This document shows, one piece after another, positions 25,490-33,248 of a stretch of 64,000 bases of DNA (position 1 is the stretch's first letter; every line of letters starts with the position of its first letter). The DNA comes from Rhodospirillales bacterium. Lineage in GTDB: Bacteria > Pseudomonadota > Alphaproteobacteria > Rhodospirillales > Defluviicoccaceae. The position numbers and the translations under genes were made by a program. Location of the stretch: assembly GCA_016710335.1 (NCBI GenBank), contig JADJXQ010000003.1, positions 62,001 through 126,000 of the forward strand, given 5' to 3'. Under the pieces are notes generated by a model, which was given only the letters and a program-made list of their open reading frames with translations, ran no database searches and was not told the origin of the DNA.

Positions 25490-27157
25490 ATGGCCGTCCT
25501 GCCGCAGAACGATCCGAATCCGAGCCAGCGCGACCTGGATCTGCAGTCCAAGCGGGATCTCTACCGGTACTACGTCCCTGATCTCCCGCGGGTTCCAAGG
25601 ATCGTGGAGCTTGCCGCCGAGGAAAAATTCGACGATCGATGGTCGCAAGCGGAGACCCTAAGGCAGGCGCGTGCGGAAGGCGCCGCCCTGGACTCGCTGA
25701 CGATCAATCTCAATAGTTTCGGCGCCTACGCGGAGTTGCATCGCACCTTGCCGAGCAAGCCCTCCGTGACGTCGCACTGGATGTCCAACGAATGCTTCGC
25801 CGATCAACGACTGGCCGGCGTCAACCCGTTGATGATCCGGCGCGTGTCTTCTTCAGCGCCGCTTCCGGCCGCAAGCAAAATCGACGACGGCCACGCCGCA
25901 GAAACCGGCGTCAAGCTCCAGACGGCGATCGACGAGGGGCGGATCTTCGTATGCGACTACCGTGACCTGAACCGCTTGCCGAACCTCGGCGGCTTCGTCC
26001 CGACCGTCGGATTGGTGGTGCCGCAGAAACGGGTGAGGGCGCCGATCGCCCTGTTCTACTGGCAGGGTGACCGTGAAAGTGGCGGTCTCCGCCCGCTCGC
26101 GATCCAGACCGACCAGGACACCGATGTTGCCGTCTTCACGCCGAAGGATCATCCGCACGCGTGGGCGATGGCAAAGGCCGGGGTGCAGGTGGCCGATGCG
26201 CATCTGCACCAGTACGACTCCCATATCGTCCGGACCCACCTGTCGATGGCGGTCTTCAAGATTGCAGCCGAGCGGCAACTGGCGCAAGCCCATCCCGTCC
26301 TGCAGCTTCTCAGGCCGCATCTAAGGTTCTTGCTCGCCATCAACGAGGCTGCCTTCTCGGTGCTGATCAACCCCGGCGGCTACGTTGATGAACTGATGGC
26401 TCCGACCTGGCTCGACTCCATGAAAATGGTCGATCATTTCTGGAAAACCTGGACGTTCCGCGACCTGTGCCCGCTTCCGAAGGAGCTGGCGAGCCGGGAA
26501 ATGGACAGCGTCACTACTCCGCACATCGCCTATCCGTATCGGGACGACGGCATGCTGATCTACGGGGCGATCGAAGCGTTCGTCGGCGAGTTCGTGGATA
26601 TTTATTATCGTGACGACAGTGACGTGACAAATGACGTTGAGCTTCAGCTTTTTGTCGCTGAGCTTACCGCTCCGGACCGTCTCGGCGTTCGGGACCTGAC
26701 GCCCGACGACAAGATCGTGACCCTTGCGGCGCTGAAGGAGGTCCTCACCGCGGCGATATGGACCTGCGGCCCGCAACATGCCGCAGTCAATTTTCCACAG
26801 TGGGATTATGTCGGCCATGTCCCGAATATGCCCTTGGCGGGATACCGCGACCTGCCGCTCGAGGGGGATCAACCGATGGAGGCGGATGTCTTGTCGTACT
26901 TGCCTCCCAATCACCCGCCGAGCGTGGTGTCCGGCAAGCAAGTCGCCGTCATGTACTACTTGGGGACCTATCGGTACGACATGCTCGGGTATTATCAGGA
27001 TAAGGACTTCGACGACCCGGAAGCTTGGGATGCCGTCGCCAGATTCCAGTGCAATCTGGCGCGTGTCGGGGGCGAGCTATTTCGCGTCGACCAGCAGCGC
27101 CGCACCTCCTACCCCTATCTGTGGCCGTGGAACATTCCCAACAGCACGAGCATCTGA
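25490..27157 (+). CDS. Bacterial lipoxygenase (non-heme iron fatty-acid dioxygenase)
   Basis: Lipoxygenases add O2 to polyunsaturated fatty acids to form hydroperoxides. The 555-residue protein contains the full signature H240-x4-H245-x4-H250-x17-H268-x8-H277. Iron ligands by comparison with soybean LOX-1 are H245, H250, H430 and N434 (in HAAVNFPQWDY) and the carboxylate of the C-terminal Ile555; the chain ends NSTSI as required. There is no signal peptide, and it lacks the plant N-terminal PLAT domain. The ATG at 25490 has AAAGGGA about 8 nt upstream. Bacterial members are sporadic (for example Pseudomonas aeruginosa LoxA). The neighbour is an LpxR-like lipid enzyme. Regiospecificity cannot be read from the sequence. 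Confidence 0.94.
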   Translation: MAVLPQNDPNPSQRDLDLQSKRDLYRYYVPDLPRVPRIVELAAEEKFDDRWSQAETLRQARAEGAALDSLTINLNSFGAYAELHRTLPSKPSVTSHWMSNECFADQRLAGVNPLMIRRVSSSAPLPAASKIDDGHAAETGVKLQTAIDEGRIFVCDYRDLNRLPNLGGFVPTVGLVVPQKRVRAPIALFYWQGDRESGGLRPLAIQTDQDTDVAVFTPKDHPHAWAMAKAGVQVADAHLHQYDSHIVRTHLSMAVFKIAAERQLAQAHPVLQLLRPHLRFLLAINEAAFSVLINPGGYVDELMAPTWLDSMKMVDHFWKTWTFRDLCPLPKELASREMDSVTTPHIAYPYRDDGMLIYGAIEAFVGEFVDIYYRDDSDVTNDVELQLFVAELTAPDRLGVRDLTPDDKIVTLAALKEVLTAAIWTCGPQHAAVNFPQWDYVGHVPNMPLAGYRDLPLEGDQPMEADVLSYLPPNHPPSVVSGKQVAVMYYLGTYRYDMLGYYQDKDFDDPEAWDAVARFQCNLARVGGELFRVDQQRRTSYPYLWPWNIPNSTSI

Positions 27158-27199
27158 GCCGGGAGCGCAGACGAGCGCCGTCAGTCTGTCGCCGCGGTT

Positions 27200-28429
27200 C
27201 TAGGACGTGCGCACCGGTGCCGGCGGCGCCTCGCTCTGGTCCTCGACCCCCAGCCGCTTCGCCGCCCGAGCGATGGTCCAGCCCTGCAGTATCAGAGACA
27301 CCATGACGATCACGAACACGATATTGAAGAAGGTGACCGTCAGCGGCCCCGGAGAGATCACCGGGATGATGGCGAGAAAGATGGGCACGGCGCCGCGCAG
27401 ACCCACCCATCCGACGAACATCTGATCGCGAAGGGGAAAGCGGAAGGGGGTCAAGCAGATTAACACCGCCGCCGGACGGGCGACGAACATCAGAACCATG
27501 GCGAGAGCCAGTGCAGGGAGAAGGGCCGGGCCGAGATGGCTCGGCGTGACAAGAAGCCCCAACATGACGAACATCAGAATCTGGCTCAGCCATGCGACGC
27601 CCTCGTGGAACTGGATTATGCGCTCCCGTGCGTGCCTGACCCGCCACGAAACCACGAGCCCGATCAGGTAGATGGCGAGGAAACCGCTGGCGCCAGACAG
27701 GCGCGTGACTTCGTAGATGGCGAGAGCGCCGGCAAGGCAGAACGGCGCGTACAGTCCCCGCGAGAAGCGGACCCGTTCGACGATCTGGGCGAGCAGAAAG
27801 CCTCCGGCGCTTCCGATCAGGAACCCGAGGCCCAGTTGCCAAGCGAATGCTCCCGCCAGGTCCGGCAATGCGCCGGCATCGAGCAAGGCGCCGGTCTCGA
27901 CGATCCCGACAAAGGTCAGGGTCAGGAAGATCGCCATTGGATCGTTGATCCCCGACTCCACCAGGATCGTCTCCCGGATCCGTCCTCTCAGTCGGATGCC
28001 GCGCTGGCCCAACAGCAGGAAGGTGGCGGCGGCGTCGGTCGATCCGACCACGGCGCCGAGGAGGAGGCCGTGCGTCAGCGGCACGGCGAACAGGAACGAG
28101 GCCGCGGCACCGACGATGGTTGCCGTCAGCAACACACCGACCGTCGCCAGCATGAACGCCGGCCCGGCGGCCCGTTTCAGGTCCGCAACCGGCGTGTCCA
28201 GGCCCCCGGACAGCAGGATCACGGCCAGCGCCAGGCTGCCCAGGTGGTACGCGACCTCGAAGCTGTCGAAATTGATCCCGCCCGGTCCGTCCTCGCCGAG
28301 CAGCATGCCGAGCCCGAGGAACAGGAGCAGCAAGGGCGCCCCCAGCCGCGCCGCGACCGGCTCGAGGAGGATGCTGACGACGACCAGCAAGGTCGTGCCG
28401 AGCAGGTAGATGTCGGTGCTGAGTTCCAT
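27200..28429 (-). CDS. Monovalent cation/proton antiporter (CPA1, NhaP2-like)
   Basis: A membrane protein of about 409 residues with 12 or so hydrophobic segments from the N-terminus (DIYLLGTTLLVVVSILLEPVA). The CPA1 core is recognisable: GAVVGSTDAAATFLLL, then ETILVESGINDPMAIFLTLTF with the conserved ND pair. It resembles NhaP2 (potassium/proton antiport) but stops after the membrane domain, without the cytosolic TrkA_C and CorC-like domains of the roughly 575-residue E. coli-type proteins. Ion specificity is therefore uncertain. It converges with the lipoxygenase gene, 42 bp apart. Confidence 0.88.
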   Translation of the reverse strand: MELSTDIYLLGTTLLVVVSILLEPVAARLGAPLLLLFLGLGMLLGEDGPGGINFDSFEVAYHLGSLALAVILLSGGLDTPVADLKRAAGPAFMLATVGVLLTATIVGAAASFLFAVPLTHGLLLGAVVGSTDAAATFLLLGQRGIRLRGRIRETILVESGINDPMAIFLTLTFVGIVETGALLDAGALPDLAGAFAWQLGLGFLIGSAGGFLLAQIVERVRFSRGLYAPFCLAGALAIYEVTRLSGASGFLAIYLIGLVVSWRVRHARERIIQFHEGVAWLSQILMFVMLGLLVTPSHLGPALLPALALAMVLMFVARPAAVLICLTPFRFPLRDQMFVGWVGLRGAVPIFLAIIPVISPGPLTVTFFNIVFVIVMVSLILQGWTIARAAKRLGVEDQSEAPPAPVRTS

Positions 28430-28687
28430 GCGGCTCAACAAAGCTGTAGCAGGGGCAAGGTTTGGGATGCCGGCAGACCCATACTCCTGACGTGACCGGG
28501 GCTGATGGCTCCAGAAACACTCTACCCGCTCGGCAGGTCAACGGCGAGACGTCTGCCATAGCCTCTGCACGCGTCGGCCGGGCGGACGATTCCGCCGTTT
28601 GCGAAGCAGCAGGACCTTGACCCTGGTATGCAATTACGAGTAGTATTGATATTGATAATGCCCGCAATATGAGCAGCTCGTAACGTC

Positions 28688-29332
28688 ATGCCTGACCTTG
28701 CCAAGTTCGACATGAACTATCGGCCCCCGTCTTATTGGGGGCCGCAGACACTGTCCCGGAAGGCCGAATCGACCATCAAGGGCGAATTGCGCAAGGCCGC
28801 CGTCATGGTCTTCTGCGATCAGGGGCCGGTCGATGCCAGGTTCTTCGCCGAGTCGTTGCCGGAGGAGCAGCGTGTGGCGATCGGTTCGTGCCACCCGTGG
28901 CTCATGGGCGGCGAATACCTGCCCGACTTGAGGCCTGACGAAGTGGAGATCGCCCGGGTGGTAATGAAATCCACGACCATGGACGTCGTCTCCATCCGCG
29001 CGCGGAAGGCGGGTCGTCGCATCCGCTACAGCATCGTCGATGAGTATGAAGAAGAAGGGTGCCGGGAGTACGTGGTCTCCCCGCGCACGAGCACCAGGCC
29101 GCTCACCCTCAAGCAGCTGATCAAGATGATGGACGGGGCCGTAGACGATGGCCTCGTCGGCAGTTGCAGAAACGCCAACTACATGGAGTCCGAGAAAGTT
29201 CGCCCACATGAGTACTACGACTTCGAAACCGCATCGTCCGCGTTCTACCCGAAGCTCGCCGCTTGGTACGACGCGCGCAACCAGGAATGGCTCGAGAAAG
29301 AATTGGAGAAATTGCGGGAAGAGGACGAGTGA
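28688..29332 (+). CDS. Conserved-looking hypothetical protein
   Basis: A 214-residue soluble protein (MPDLAKFDMNYRPPSYWG) rich in charged residues and without signal peptide or membrane segments. The middle (VEIARVVMKSTTMDVVSIRARK, GRRIRYSIVDEYEEEG) looks like a beta-rich fold; the C-terminus is a charged helix (EKELEKLREEDE). I do not recognise the family. It stands alone between a divergent antiporter gene and the convergent maeB, so context gives no function. Confidence 0.75.
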   Translation: MPDLAKFDMNYRPPSYWGPQTLSRKAESTIKGELRKAAVMVFCDQGPVDARFFAESLPEEQRVAIGSCHPWLMGGEYLPDLRPDEVEIARVVMKSTTMDVVSIRARKAGRRIRYSIVDEYEEEGCREYVVSPRTSTRPLTLKQLIKMMDGAVDDGLVGSCRNANYMESEKVRPHEYYDFETASSAFYPKLAAWYDARNQEWLEKELEKLREEDE

Positions 29333-29392
29333 CGACGGCGGTGTCGGCGGCGCCCGGGGCTGATACCGGCGTGCTCCGCTGACGTGAGCGTC

Positions 29393-31651
29393 TCACGCCA
29401 GGAAGCGCATCTGGGCGTCGACGGCGGCGATCGCCGCCATGTTGACGATGTCGCGGACGTCGTGGGAGGGCAGGAGGATGTGCACCGCCCGGTTCATGCC
29501 CATCAGCACCGGCCCGATCGCCTCCGCCCCGCCGAGCCGCTGCATCAGCTTGTAGGACGTGTTGGCGGCGTTGAGGTCCGGGAAGATCAGCACGTTGGCC
29601 TCGCGCACCCGCGAGAACCCGTAGAGGCGCTCGATCAATTCCGGCATCACCGCCACGTCGGCCGCCATTTCGCCGTCCACCTGCAACAGCGGCTGGCGCT
29701 TCTTGAGGATCTCGACGGCGCCGGCGACGGTCTTCGGGCTTGGGTGGTCGACGCTGCCGAAGTTGGAGAACGACAGCATGGCGATGCGCACGTTCTGGAT
29801 GTCGAAGTTGGTCGCCACCTCAGCCGCCATCTCGGCGATGTCGGCGAGGTCTTCGGCGGAAGGGGTGATGGTGACGGCGCAGTCGGCGAAGAAGAACACC
29901 CGGTCGCGAATGATCATGATGAACAGCGCTGCCGCCCGCCGTACCTCGGTGCGGGTGCCGATCACCTGGAAGGCCGGCTGCAGAGCCTCGACGTAGTTGG
30001 TGGTGAGCCCCGAAATGAAGGCGTCGGCATCGCCGCTCTGCACCATCAGGAGCCCGAAGTAGTTCGGCCGCCGGGACATCTCGCGCGCCTCCGGAAGCGT
30101 GACGCCCTTCCGCTGGCGGCGCTGGAACAGGGCCTTGGCGTAGGTTTCGGAGCGCTGGGAGCGGCGCGGGTCGATCACCTTGGGCTGGTATTCGAGACCG
30201 AGCTCGGCGATGGTCTTCTGGATGACGCTCTCGGAGCCGAGCAGGATCGGCTCGCCCAGATCCTGAGCGTGGATCTCGGCGGCGGCGCGGATGATCTTGG
30301 CTTCCTCCCCCTCGGCGAAGACGATTTTCTTGGGCGCCGTGCGTGCCTTGTTGAAGATGGTGCGCATAAGCGCCCAGTCCTTGCCGAGCCGGCTTTCCAG
30401 CTCCTCCCGATAGCTGGTCATGCCGATGCGCTTGCGGGCGACGCCCTCGGATATGGCGGCTTGGGCCACCGCCGGCGTCACATACAATAGGACCCGCGGG
30501 TCCACCGGTTTGGGGATGATGTAGTCGGGGCCGAACAGCAGGCTCTCCTGGCCATAGGCCTTGAGCACGGAATCGGGAACGTCCTCGTGGGCAAGGTCGG
30601 CGAGGGCTCGCGCCGCCGCCAGCTTCATGCCGTCGGTGATCTGCCGTGCCCGCACGTCCAGGGCGCCGCGGAAGATGAACGGGAAGCAAAGCACGTTGTT
30701 GACCTGGTTAGGATAATCGCTGCGGCCGGTCGCGACGATCGCGTTGGGCGCGGCGGCCTTGGCCTCCTCGTAGGTAATTTCAGGGTCCGGATTGGCCATG
30801 GCGAAGATGATCGGCCGTTCGGACATGCTGCGCACCATGTCCTGCGTCAGAATGCCGCCGACTGAAACGCCGACGAACAGGTCGGCGCCGACGATCGCTT
30901 CGGCGAGAGTGCGCGCGTCCGTTTCCTGGGCGAACCGCTCCAGGTAGGCGTTCATATTCTCGGTCCGCCCCTTGTATACGACGCCGTCCTTGTCGCAGAG
31001 GGTAATGTGCTCGCGCGGCACGCCGGCCTCCACCAGCAAGCTGGCGCAACCGATGCCGGCGGCTCCGGCCCCCGAGAACACCACTTTCAGGTTGTGGATC
31101 TTGCGGCCAGTCAGGTCGAGCGCGTTGAACAAGCCGGCGACGACGATGATCGCGGTGCCGTGCTGATCGTCGTGGAACACCGGGATGTCGAGGCGCTCGC
31201 GCAGCGTCTCCTCGATGGCGAAGCACTCCGGGGCCTTGATGTCTTCCAGGTTGATGCCGCCGAAGGTCGGCGCCAGCGCCTGCACGATGCGGACGACATC
31301 GTCGGGTTCGAACGCGTTGATCTCGATATCGAACACGTCGATATCGGCGAACCGCTTGAACAGGAGCCCCTTGCCCTCCATCACCGGCTTGCTGGCGAGC
31401 GGCCCCAGGTTGCCGAGCCCGAGGATCGCGGTGCCGTTGCTGATCACGCCCACCAGGTTGCCCTTGGTCGTATATTCGTACGCGAGCTCGGGGTCATCGG
31501 CGATTTCCCGCACCGGGATCGCGACGCCCGGCGAGTATGCCAGGCTCAGGTCGTACTGGGTCAGGCTCGGCTTGGACGGGACGACCTCGATCTTGCCCTT
31601 GCGGCCTTCGGTGTGATAGCGCAACACTGCTTCACGCGTGACTTTCTCCAC
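29393..31651 (-). CDS. maeB: NADP-dependent malic enzyme with C-terminal phosphotransacetylase domain
   Basis: Decarboxylates malate to pyruvate with NADP reduction. Residues 1-430 hold the malic enzyme domains (YSPGVAIP, GNLGPLASKPVMEGK, FHDDQHGTAI, VFSGAGAAGIGCA); residues about 440-750 are a phosphotransacetylase-like domain that usually regulates the enzyme by acetyl-CoA. The GTG at 31651 is preferred, with AAGGGG 8 nt upstream, giving 752 residues, the usual size; an upstream ATG at 31750 adds 33 atypical residues. It lies 125 bp downstream of tesA on the same strand. Confidence 0.95.
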   Translation of the reverse strand: MEKVTREAVLRYHTEGRKGKIEVVPSKPSLTQYDLSLAYSPGVAIPVREIADDPELAYEYTTKGNLVGVISNGTAILGLGNLGPLASKPVMEGKGLLFKRFADIDVFDIEINAFEPDDVVRIVQALAPTFGGINLEDIKAPECFAIEETLRERLDIPVFHDDQHGTAIIVVAGLFNALDLTGRKIHNLKVVFSGAGAAGIGCASLLVEAGVPREHITLCDKDGVVYKGRTENMNAYLERFAQETDARTLAEAIVGADLFVGVSVGGILTQDMVRSMSERPIIFAMANPDPEITYEEAKAAAPNAIVATGRSDYPNQVNNVLCFPFIFRGALDVRARQITDGMKLAAARALADLAHEDVPDSVLKAYGQESLLFGPDYIIPKPVDPRVLLYVTPAVAQAAISEGVARKRIGMTSYREELESRLGKDWALMRTIFNKARTAPKKIVFAEGEEAKIIRAAAEIHAQDLGEPILLGSESVIQKTIAELGLEYQPKVIDPRRSQRSETYAKALFQRRQRKGVTLPEAREMSRRPNYFGLLMVQSGDADAFISGLTTNYVEALQPAFQVIGTRTEVRRAAALFIMIIRDRVFFFADCAVTITPSAEDLADIAEMAAEVATNFDIQNVRIAMLSFSNFGSVDHPSPKTVAGAVEILKKRQPLLQVDGEMAADVAVMPELIERLYGFSRVREANVLIFPDLNAANTSYKLMQRLGGAEAIGPVLMGMNRAVHILLPSHDVRDIVNMAAIAAVDAQMRFLA

Positions 31652-31776
31652 GGCCCGTACCCCTTTTCCCCTTCTGCACCCGGTGTCGAGTTTAGCGGGC
31701 TTGAGCGTGCCGCGATAGCGCCAACGCACGGGACTGATAGCGGCGGTCATTGGTTGGCGAGGAAGAAGTATCGCCC

Positions 31777-32484
31777 TTACTTGCGCTCGGCGGTGATCAG
31801 CAGATCCTTCACCGCGGGCAGGATGCGCTCTACGATCACCGCGACGCCGTCGGCGTTGGGGTGGATGCGGTCGGCCTGGTTGAGGGCGTGCTCTGCGGCG
31901 ACGCCTTCCAGGAAGAACGTGTAGAGGGGCACGTCGTGGCTGGCGGCGAGCCGCGGGTAGATTGCGTTGAACTCGCCCTCATAGTCGCGGCCCATATTCG
32001 GCGGCGCCCGCATGCCGGCGAGCAGCACCGGAATGCCGCGCTCTTTCAGTTGGCTGAGGATGGCGTCGAGGTTGGCGAACGCAGCCTCGGGGTCGAGGCC
32101 GCGCAACGCGTCGTTGGCCCCGAGTTCGACGATGGCGGCATCCGGCTGGTCCTCGGCGCGCGCGCCCAACAGCCATGACAGGCGGGCGAGGCCGCCGGCG
32201 GTCGTGTCGCCGGAGACACCGCCGTTGACGACCTCCACATCGAGACCCTCGGCAGCGAGGGCCCGCTGGAGTTGCGCTACGAAGCCGTCGGTCTGCGGCA
32301 ACCCGTAGCCCGCCGCGAGGCTGTCGCCCAGAACCAACAGGCGGAGCGGCGCCGCTGCGGCGGCGGTCGTCGCGAGCAGCAGCGCCAGCGCCAAAACGGT
32401 TCCGAGACGTGCGGCCGGTTTGACTTTCCCCGGCAGGCCTCCATATCGAAACCAACCCCCACGCCGCGCCCGAGCTGTTGTCAT
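31777..32484 (-). CDS. tesA: Periplasmic SGNH/GDSL esterase (TesA-type lysophospholipase/thioesterase)
   Basis: A 235-residue secreted hydrolase with a long hydrophobic signal region (LGTVLALALLLATTAAAAAP). The SGNH blocks are present: GDSLAAGYG (catalytic Ser), GVSGDTTAG (Gly), ELGANDALRG (Asn) and DRIHPNADG (Asp and His). TesA cleaves thioesters, lysophospholipids and arylesters in the periplasm. Its start lies back-to-back with ybbA, the widespread tesA/ybbA-ybbP arrangement. Alternative ATG at 32493. Confidence 0.93.
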   Translation of the reverse strand: MTTARARRGGWFRYGGLPGKVKPAARLGTVLALALLLATTAAAAAPLRLLVLGDSLAAGYGLPQTDGFVAQLQRALAAEGLDVEVVNGGVSGDTTAGGLARLSWLLGARAEDQPDAAIVELGANDALRGLDPEAAFANLDAILSQLKERGIPVLLAGMRAPPNMGRDYEGEFNAIYPRLAASHDVPLYTFFLEGVAAEHALNQADRIHPNADGVAVIVERILPAVKDLLITAERK

Positions 32485-32486
32485 CC

Positions 32487-33248
32487 ATGTCATTGTCGCA
32501 CCTGCCCTCCCAGTCTGCCGAACGTGCCCGCTCCGATCTGGTGATCGCTCTCTCGGACGTGCAACTCACCCTGTCGAGCGCGGCCGGTACGGTCGCCATC
32601 CTACAGGGGATCGACCTCACGGTCGAACGCGGGGAGACGATCGGGTTGGTCGGGCCGTCGGGGTCCGGAAAAACCAGTCTCTTGATGGTCGTCGCCGGAC
32701 TCGAGCACGCCACAAGCGGGACGGTCCGCGTCGCCGGCCAGGATATCACCCGCCTCGACGAAGACGCTTTAGCCCGCTTCCGACGCAAGCACGTCGGCAT
32801 CGTGTTCCAGAACTTCCACCTCATTCCGACCATGACCGCCATCGAGAACGTCGCCCTGCCGTTGGAGTTCGCCGGAGCCGACGACGCCCGCGAGAGGGCG
32901 CGGGGCCATCTGGAGGCGGTCGGGCTCGGCAGCCGGCTCCGCCACTATCCGTCGCAGTTGTCTGGCGGGGAGCAGCAGCGCGTCGCGCTCGCCCGCGCCT
33001 TTGCGCCGGAGCCGGCACTGCTGCTCGCCGACGAGCCCACCGGCAACCTCGACGTCGCCACCGGCGCCGCGGTCATTCATTTGCTGTTCGATCTGCGCCG
33101 ACGCCTCGGCACTACCCTCGTGCTGATCACCCACGATCCGGCCCTCGCGGCGCAGTGCGACCGCATCGTCGAAATGCGGGACGGTCGCGTTGCCAAGGGC
33201 GACGACGCCGCGTCCGCTTCGGCCGCCGCCGCCGGCATGCGCCGATGA
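32487..33248 (+). CDS. ybbA: ABC transporter ATP-binding protein YbbA
   Basis: A 253-residue ATPase of the LolD/MacB group. Walker A is GPSGSGKTS, the signature LSGGEQQRVALARA, Walker B ALLLADEPTGNLD and the H-loop LITHD. It should drive its partner YbbP, encoded immediately downstream with an ATGA overlap. The ATG at 32487 leaves only 2 bp to the divergent tesA start. The exact substrate of YbbAP is not established; the family handles lipoproteins, peptides or efflux. Confidence 0.92.
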   Translation: MSLSHLPSQSAERARSDLVIALSDVQLTLSSAAGTVAILQGIDLTVERGETIGLVGPSGSGKTSLLMVVAGLEHATSGTVRVAGQDITRLDEDALARFRRKHVGIVFQNFHLIPTMTAIENVALPLEFAGADDARERARGHLEAVGLGSRLRHYPSQLSGGEQQRVALARAFAPEPALLLADEPTGNLDVATGAAVIHLLFDLRRRLGTTLVLITHDPALAAQCDRIVEMRDGRVAKGDDAASASAAAAGMRR

